A DNA stretch of 36,775 bases from Chloroflexota bacterium (GTDB taxonomy: Bacteria; Chloroflexota; Dehalococcoidia; Lucifugimonadales; Lucifugimonadaceae): contig JACZRO010000008.1 of NCBI GenBank assembly GCA_022574675.1, positions 1-36,775 on the forward strand, in the 5' to 3' direction. Positions 33,974-36,775 of this stretch are shown one piece after another. The notes beneath the pieces were generated by a model that worked only from the letters and a program-made list of their open reading frames with translations, was not told the origin of the DNA and did no database searches. The translations under genes and the position numbers were made by a program. The stretch's first letter is position 1; every line of letters begins with the position of its first letter.

Positions 33974-34765
33974 CTAATCGTCCCCCGCCGGGGCGGCCTG
34001 CCTCAATTTTAGGGCCTCGTCGGCGGCTCTTTGAATCATCGTCGCTGCCTCTTCGCCATTGGTCTTCCTGTGAGCGGCAATGAACTCGGCAACGGCGCGT
34101 TCGCCGGGCACGTCGTAAAGACCGCCCATGAACTTCACTACCGGGTTCTCGCGATTTGGCTGCCACTCGATGCTGTAAGGGGTGATCCGGGCCTTCGCAC
34201 GCCGCAGATCCCTTTCGGCTATCAACTGTTCGACGGCCATTTTCACTGTGCGGTGATCTGTCCAGTTGGCTTTGTACACGATCTGGCCGGCCGAGTTAAT
34301 GATCCACGTCATGTTCGGGAGCATTCCGTATGCCTTGTGAACCGGACCATCGAGATCATCGACGTACATCGGACGATCAATGCTCCACATTTCCACGAAA
34401 TCACGGGCGTACTGCAGCTTTTGCTCCATGCTCGAGTGGTGCGGCTTGTTATCGCCCGGATGCGCCTCACGGGCGTAAAGGAAGATGAACTGCACACCGT
34501 CGTCGGCGAACTCCTTCGCCATGGGCTCCAGGTCTGGCGCCGCCAGACCGCAGTACGCTCAGGTGATTGAGCCGAACTCGATTACCAGGTGACCCTGTCG
34601 CCACAGGTCGGATAGCTTGACGCGCTCTCCCGACATCGCATTCGTGAGTTCACCATCGGGCGCCGGCTGGCCGGGCCTCGGCGCGCCATCACGGAACCCC
34701 TTGAAATACGACCCATCGAGGTCCAACGGGAAAGAACGGTAGTTGTACTCCTCCGCCGCGCTCAC
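33974..34765 (-). CDS. Selenocysteine-containing deiodinase-like redoxin (in-frame UGA = Sec69)
   Basis: This 263-residue thioredoxin-fold protein is read through one in-frame TGA at 34561-34559. Frame, spacing and homology all continue across it. Upstream comes SGERVKLSDLWRQGHLVIEF, then GSIT-U69-AYC72, then LAAPDLEPMAKEF, LYAREAHPGD (residues 96-105), the segment near SIDRPMYVDDLDGPVHKAYG, and LPNMTWIINSAGQIVYK. In iodothyronine deiodinases and their bacterial relatives the catalytic Sec or Cys follows 'GSxT', and a conserved EAH follows about 30 residues later; both are present. The result is a U-x-x-C redox pair. The start is GTG 34765, overlapping the formamidase stop (GTGA) with GGAG eight bases upstream. 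A conventional caller would split it into 34,559-34,909 and 33,974-34,522. The likely role is thiol/peroxide or reductive dehalogenation-type redox chemistry; the substrate is unknown. Confidence 0.9.
34531..34561 (-). promoter_or_regulatory. Bacterial SECIS element (UGA plus downstream hairpin)
   Basis: After the UGA (34561-34559) the mRNA folds into GGUCUGG (34549-34543) / CCAGACC (34537-34531), extendable by a C-G pair to eight base pairs with loop GGC. The loop begins 16-17 nt after the UGA and starts with G, meeting the rules I recall for bacterial SECIS (loop 16-37 nt from UGA, G in the first loop bases). The stem lies inside coding sequence, as SelB-dependent elements do in bacteria. 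Confidence 0.78.
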
Positions 34766-35700
34766 TTCGTCCACTCCAGGTATTCCTTCTTGACCTTCGC
34801 TATGTAGCTGAAGGTCGGGTTCACGAACTGGGTGATGCGGGCTTCCAGGACCTGTGCAAGGAACATGAAGGCGTCTTTGCGCTCGAAGCCGTACTCCTCT
34901 TCCAGCCACAACAACATCTCGCTTAGGGCGGTGCGGAAGGCGTCCTCGGCGGGGCGCGCCTGCGCCGTGGTCATGATGTACTCGTCGTTCTCGATGCGCG
35001 GCCAGGTCATGTTGGCGGGCTTGTCCTTGAGTTCGACCCGCAGCCGCGCTATCCCGCCCGTCTCGATGCCGCCGCCGCCGCAGATCTCGCCGTCGCCCTG
35101 TAACGCGTGCATGTCGCCGATGTGCAACAGCGCGCCGGGCACCTGTATCGGGATGTGTACCTGCGCCCCGTCCGTTATCTCCTGGATGTCAAAGTTGCCG
35201 CCCCAGACGCCGGCCCAGGAGTTGATCCAACGGTCGCGCGCCGGCGCCACGCCGACACAGCCGAGCATCGGCTTGATAGGAATCGAGAATTTATCGTTCC
35301 AGATGATCTTGCCATCCCGGATCGGAACGACTTTCGACGTCGGGCCCACGTTCGAGTGGCCGAGCCAGCCCGGCATCGCCGCCGTGTTGCCCCGGTATCC
35401 GGTCCACCCGATGCCGTGCGGCGTGATCTTCTCGACGTGGACGACCAGCACCTGCCCCGGCTCCGCGCCTTCCACTCGTATCGCGCCGGACGAGGCGTTG
35501 CCGCGATCCGTGGGCAGGTCGTCGCTGCGCACGGTGTTGTAGTACTCCCGGAGCTCGTCGGGCACCGACGGGGAATCCGAGTCCGGGCCCCGGTTCATCT
35601 GGGTCTCGACCTCGAACACCTCTCCGGGCTTGACCGTCATCGTTACCGGGTTGTCCGCCCCGGTCTCGTAGTAAAGGACCTCTCGTGTCGCGCGTTGCAT
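34762..35700 (-). CDS. Acetamidase/formamidase family protein
   Basis: This 312-residue amidase of the FmdA/AmdA family hydrolyses short amides to ammonia and the acid. Family landmarks are VKPGEVFEVETQMNRG, AEPGQVLVVHVEKITPHG, WNDKFSIPIKPMLGCVGVAP, GGNFDIQEITDGAQVHIPI and LLHIGDMHALQGDGEICGGG, the last with the metal-binding His/Asp/Glu. The start is ATG 35700, with GGAG seven bases upstream; GTG 35706 is too close to the SD. The 3' end overlaps the selenoprotein start by four bases, so both are translated together. Confidence 0.93.
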   Translation of the reverse strand: MQRATREVLYYETGADNPVTMTVKPGEVFEVETQMNRGPDSDSPSVPDELREYYNTVRSDDLPTDRGNASSGAIRVEGAEPGQVLVVHVEKITPHGIGWTGYRGNTAAMPGWLGHSNVGPTSKVVPIRDGKIIWNDKFSIPIKPMLGCVGVAPARDRWINSWAGVWGGNFDIQEITDGAQVHIPIQVPGALLHIGDMHALQGDGEICGGGGIETGGIARLRVELKDKPANMTWPRIENDEYIMTTAQARPAEDAFRTALSEMLLWLEEEYGFERKDAFMFLAQVLEARITQFVNPTFSYIAKVKKEYLEWTK

Positions 35701-36180
35701 ATCCACGCTCCGGGCGCCGGGCTTTTATCGATCTAGGGCTCGCGCTCGTACATTGCCGGACTAATGAAGGCAATGACCGGGACGAGAAGCCGCAGAACGC
35801 GGGCCACTCCATATCGCCGTCTGACGTGCAATCGGCGACGGAATCCGCCGGCCCGCGGGAAGCGGAGTGTACGCCCGGCCCGCCGAGGACGCCACGAGCC
35901 GGCGGCACTCGAAATCTCCGAGTTTGCGCGGCGCGGGACCGTTGGCCGGGCAGCCGCTCGCTCAAGCCCGCTGTCAGGCCCGCGTCGCGCACCGTTGCCT
36001 CAGCCGCTTCGATGGCTGCCAGGGCCCGGTACGACCTGCCCGTTGGCTCGCCGTCCTTATAAACCAGGCCCGGGACCCGCTCGGTGCGTGATAGACGGTG
36101 AACGCCGTGCCGCCCGCCGGTCATCCACCCAGCGGGATCCGAAAACGGAGCGCACAGGCCGTTGTATCATCCCGCCCATC
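35701..36180. other. 480-nt divergent region without recognisable gene
   Basis: This region lies between the divergent formamidase operon and kinase gene. Long open frames exist on both strands (for example minus 35,291-36,124), but they overlap known genes or lack SD sites and family features. A plus-strand TATCAT at 36165-36170 is 10 bases before the kinase ATG and, if a -10 element, would give an almost leaderless transcript. Nothing else was identified. Confidence 0.45.
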
Positions 36181-36775
36181 ATGACTACCGAGCGGTTGAA
36201 GAAGCGGATCGAGCAGATGCTCGACGAGGCGGAAGAAGCCGTTGTCGCGGGGAGATGGGATCAGGTACAGACGTTGTGCGACAGCATTCTTCGTCTCGAC
36301 CCATCCAATACCGACGCACTGGCCCTTGTCGAGGCCGCGTCTCGCGACACTGGCGTCCTCGACGCCGGAACAGCGCCCTCGGCGCCGGCCCGGTCTCCGC
36401 TATCCAGCGCCGGTACGCCATCCGCCGACTCCAACGACGCCCCCACGTCCTTCGCCAACGGCCGCTACCAGGTCAGCAGGTTTCTTGGCGAGGGCGGGAA
36501 GAAGCGCGTCTACCAGGCCCACGACACGCTGCTGGACCGCGAGGTCGCGTTCGCCCTCATAAAGACCGAGGGCTTCGACGACACCTCAAAGGAGCGCATC
36601 ACCCGCGAGGCCCAGGCCATGGGACGGTTGGGCGTGCATCCCAACATCGTCGCCGTGCTCGACCTCGGCCAGGAGGACGACGGCACGCCCTACATGGTGA
36701 CCGAGCTTATGGGTGGAGGCGATGTTGAGGGCTTGCTAGAGAAAACCACCCCCGAACCCCCTCCTGATTCAGGAG
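36181..36775 (+). CDS. Serine/threonine protein kinase, 3'-truncated by window end
   Basis: The frame is open from ATG 36181 to the end (198 codons). An N-terminal helical segment with TPR-like character (VVAGRWDQVQTLCDSILRLD) is followed by a Ser/Pro/Ala linker. The Hanks-type kinase domain begins at GRYQVSRFLGEGGKKRVYQA (glycine loop), with the ATP-binding Lys in REVAFALIK and then ITREAQAMGRLGVHPNIV and YMVTELMGGGDVEGLLEK. The catalytic loop and C-lobe lie beyond the window. The last ten codons (TTPEPPPDSG) come from a palindromic repeat and depart from kinase sequence. No SD is evident at the ATG. Confidence 0.85.
   Translation, partial: MTTERLKKRIEQMLDEAEEAVVAGRWDQVQTLCDSILRLDPSNTDALALVEAASRDTGVLDAGTAPSAPARSPLSSAGTPSADSNDAPTSFANGRYQVSRFLGEGGKKRVYQAHDTLLDREVAFALIKTEGFDDTSKERITREAQAMGRLGVHPNIVAVLDLGQEDDGTPYMVTELMGGGDVEGLLEKTTPEPPPDSG
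36744..36775. repeat. Palindromic repeat at the contig end
   Basis: The last bases contain CTCCTGA (36761-36767) / TCAGGAG (36769-36775) around a single T, preceded by the C-rich CACCCCCGAACCCC. This looks like the left half of a longer hairpin repeat whose right half would be G-rich and beyond the window. It shares the C-run/ATTCAGG flavour of the 4,219 repeat but is not identical. It lies inside the kinase frame. Confidence 0.5.

Noticed and set aside
34559..34909. Separate 116-aa gene followed by a separate 182-aa gene at 33,974-34,522
   Set aside because: Both are in the same frame, joined by a single TGA at the family's catalytic position with a SECIS-like hairpin. The first 48 residues of the upstream piece are out-of-frame formamidase sequence.
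35291..36124. 277-aa minus-strand open frame covering the formamidase 5' end
   Set aside because: Overlaps the formamidase gene in another frame, has no family features, and composition is typical of a high-GC shadow.
1..36775. CRISPR arrays, insertion sequences, rRNA and tRNA genes
   Set aside because: No regularly spaced repeats, transposase genes or conserved RNA signatures were seen on either strand.

Overview
The window is a GC-rich contig. From about position 1,150 onward it reads as one chromosome segment of a member of the Chloroflexota, most like the marine SAR202/Dehalococcoidia-type lineages. That placement is an inference. It rests on the density of small-molecule catabolic paralogues (enolase-superfamily, HpcH/HpaI aldolases, two L-rhamnose mutarotase-like proteins, formamidase, Gfo/Idh oxidoreductase), on a kinase with the P-loop GEGGKKRVY, on frequent GTG/TTG starts with good Shine-Dalgarno (SD) sequences, and on a ybeY-dnaX-ybaB-recR-recO-uvrA housekeeping run. 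The first 1.15 kb does not fit. It is the tail of a proteobacterial-type phage large terminase plus the first codons of a portal-like gene, running head-on into the first ~40-46 codons of rho. This is most simply an assembly chimera.

Layout: (1) 1-1,171 phage terminase and portal start; (2) 1,151-1,288 rho fragment on the minus strand, then about 540 nt with no recognisable gene; (3) 1,828-4,170 a wrecked enolase-superfamily gene, a small Gfo/Idh-like protein and a Gfo/Idh/MocA oxidoreductase; (4) 4,336-6,700 minus-strand operon MgtC - PPOX flavoprotein - MFS exporter; (5) 6,842-9,773 GNAT protein and an operon of two tandem HpaI-type aldolases followed by an FKBP lipoprotein; (6) 9,878-11,524 a 14-TM-type MFS exporter; (7) 11,787-13,241 two paralogous stand-alone pseudo-receiver proteins; (8) 13,305-14,217 a hotdog thioesterase and a 63-aa protein; (9) 14,461-22,582 the DNA repair/replication block on the minus strand; (10) 22,694-25,905 VanZ-like protein, divergent mutarotase-like genes, a CinA-like/NadD-like overlapping pair, and a two-gene zinc-ribbon operon with a CRP-like palindrome upstream; (11) 26,141-30,191 a MacA/MacB-like tripartite ABC exporter operon with 4-nt overlaps; (12) 30,427-35,700 SDR, FIST sensor, class III aminotransferase, a selenocysteine-containing deiodinase-like redoxin and a formamidase, all on the minus strand; (13) 36,181-end a Ser/Thr kinase cut by the contig end inside a palindromic repeat.

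The most notable item is at 33,974-34,765. An ORF caller sees two pieces separated by a TGA, but both are in the same frame. The TGA falls exactly on the catalytic Cys/Sec position of the iodothyronine-deiodinase/redoxin family (GSIT-TGA-AYC), and it is followed 16-17 nt later by a GC-rich 7-8 bp hairpin with G in the loop, matching the bacterial SECIS model. The gene starts on a GTG that overlaps the stop of the formamidase gene, so it is translationally coupled into a catabolic operon. No selenocysteine machinery (selA, selB, selD, selC) is visible in this window.

Other notable items are the CinA-like/nucleotidyltransferase pair (possible NAD salvage module), the pseudo-receiver duplication, the internally deleted enolase-superfamily gene, a poly-arginine tail on UvrA, and a family of CCCTCTCCC/GGGAGAGGG palindromic repeats. 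No tRNA, rRNA, CRISPR array or insertion sequence was found.
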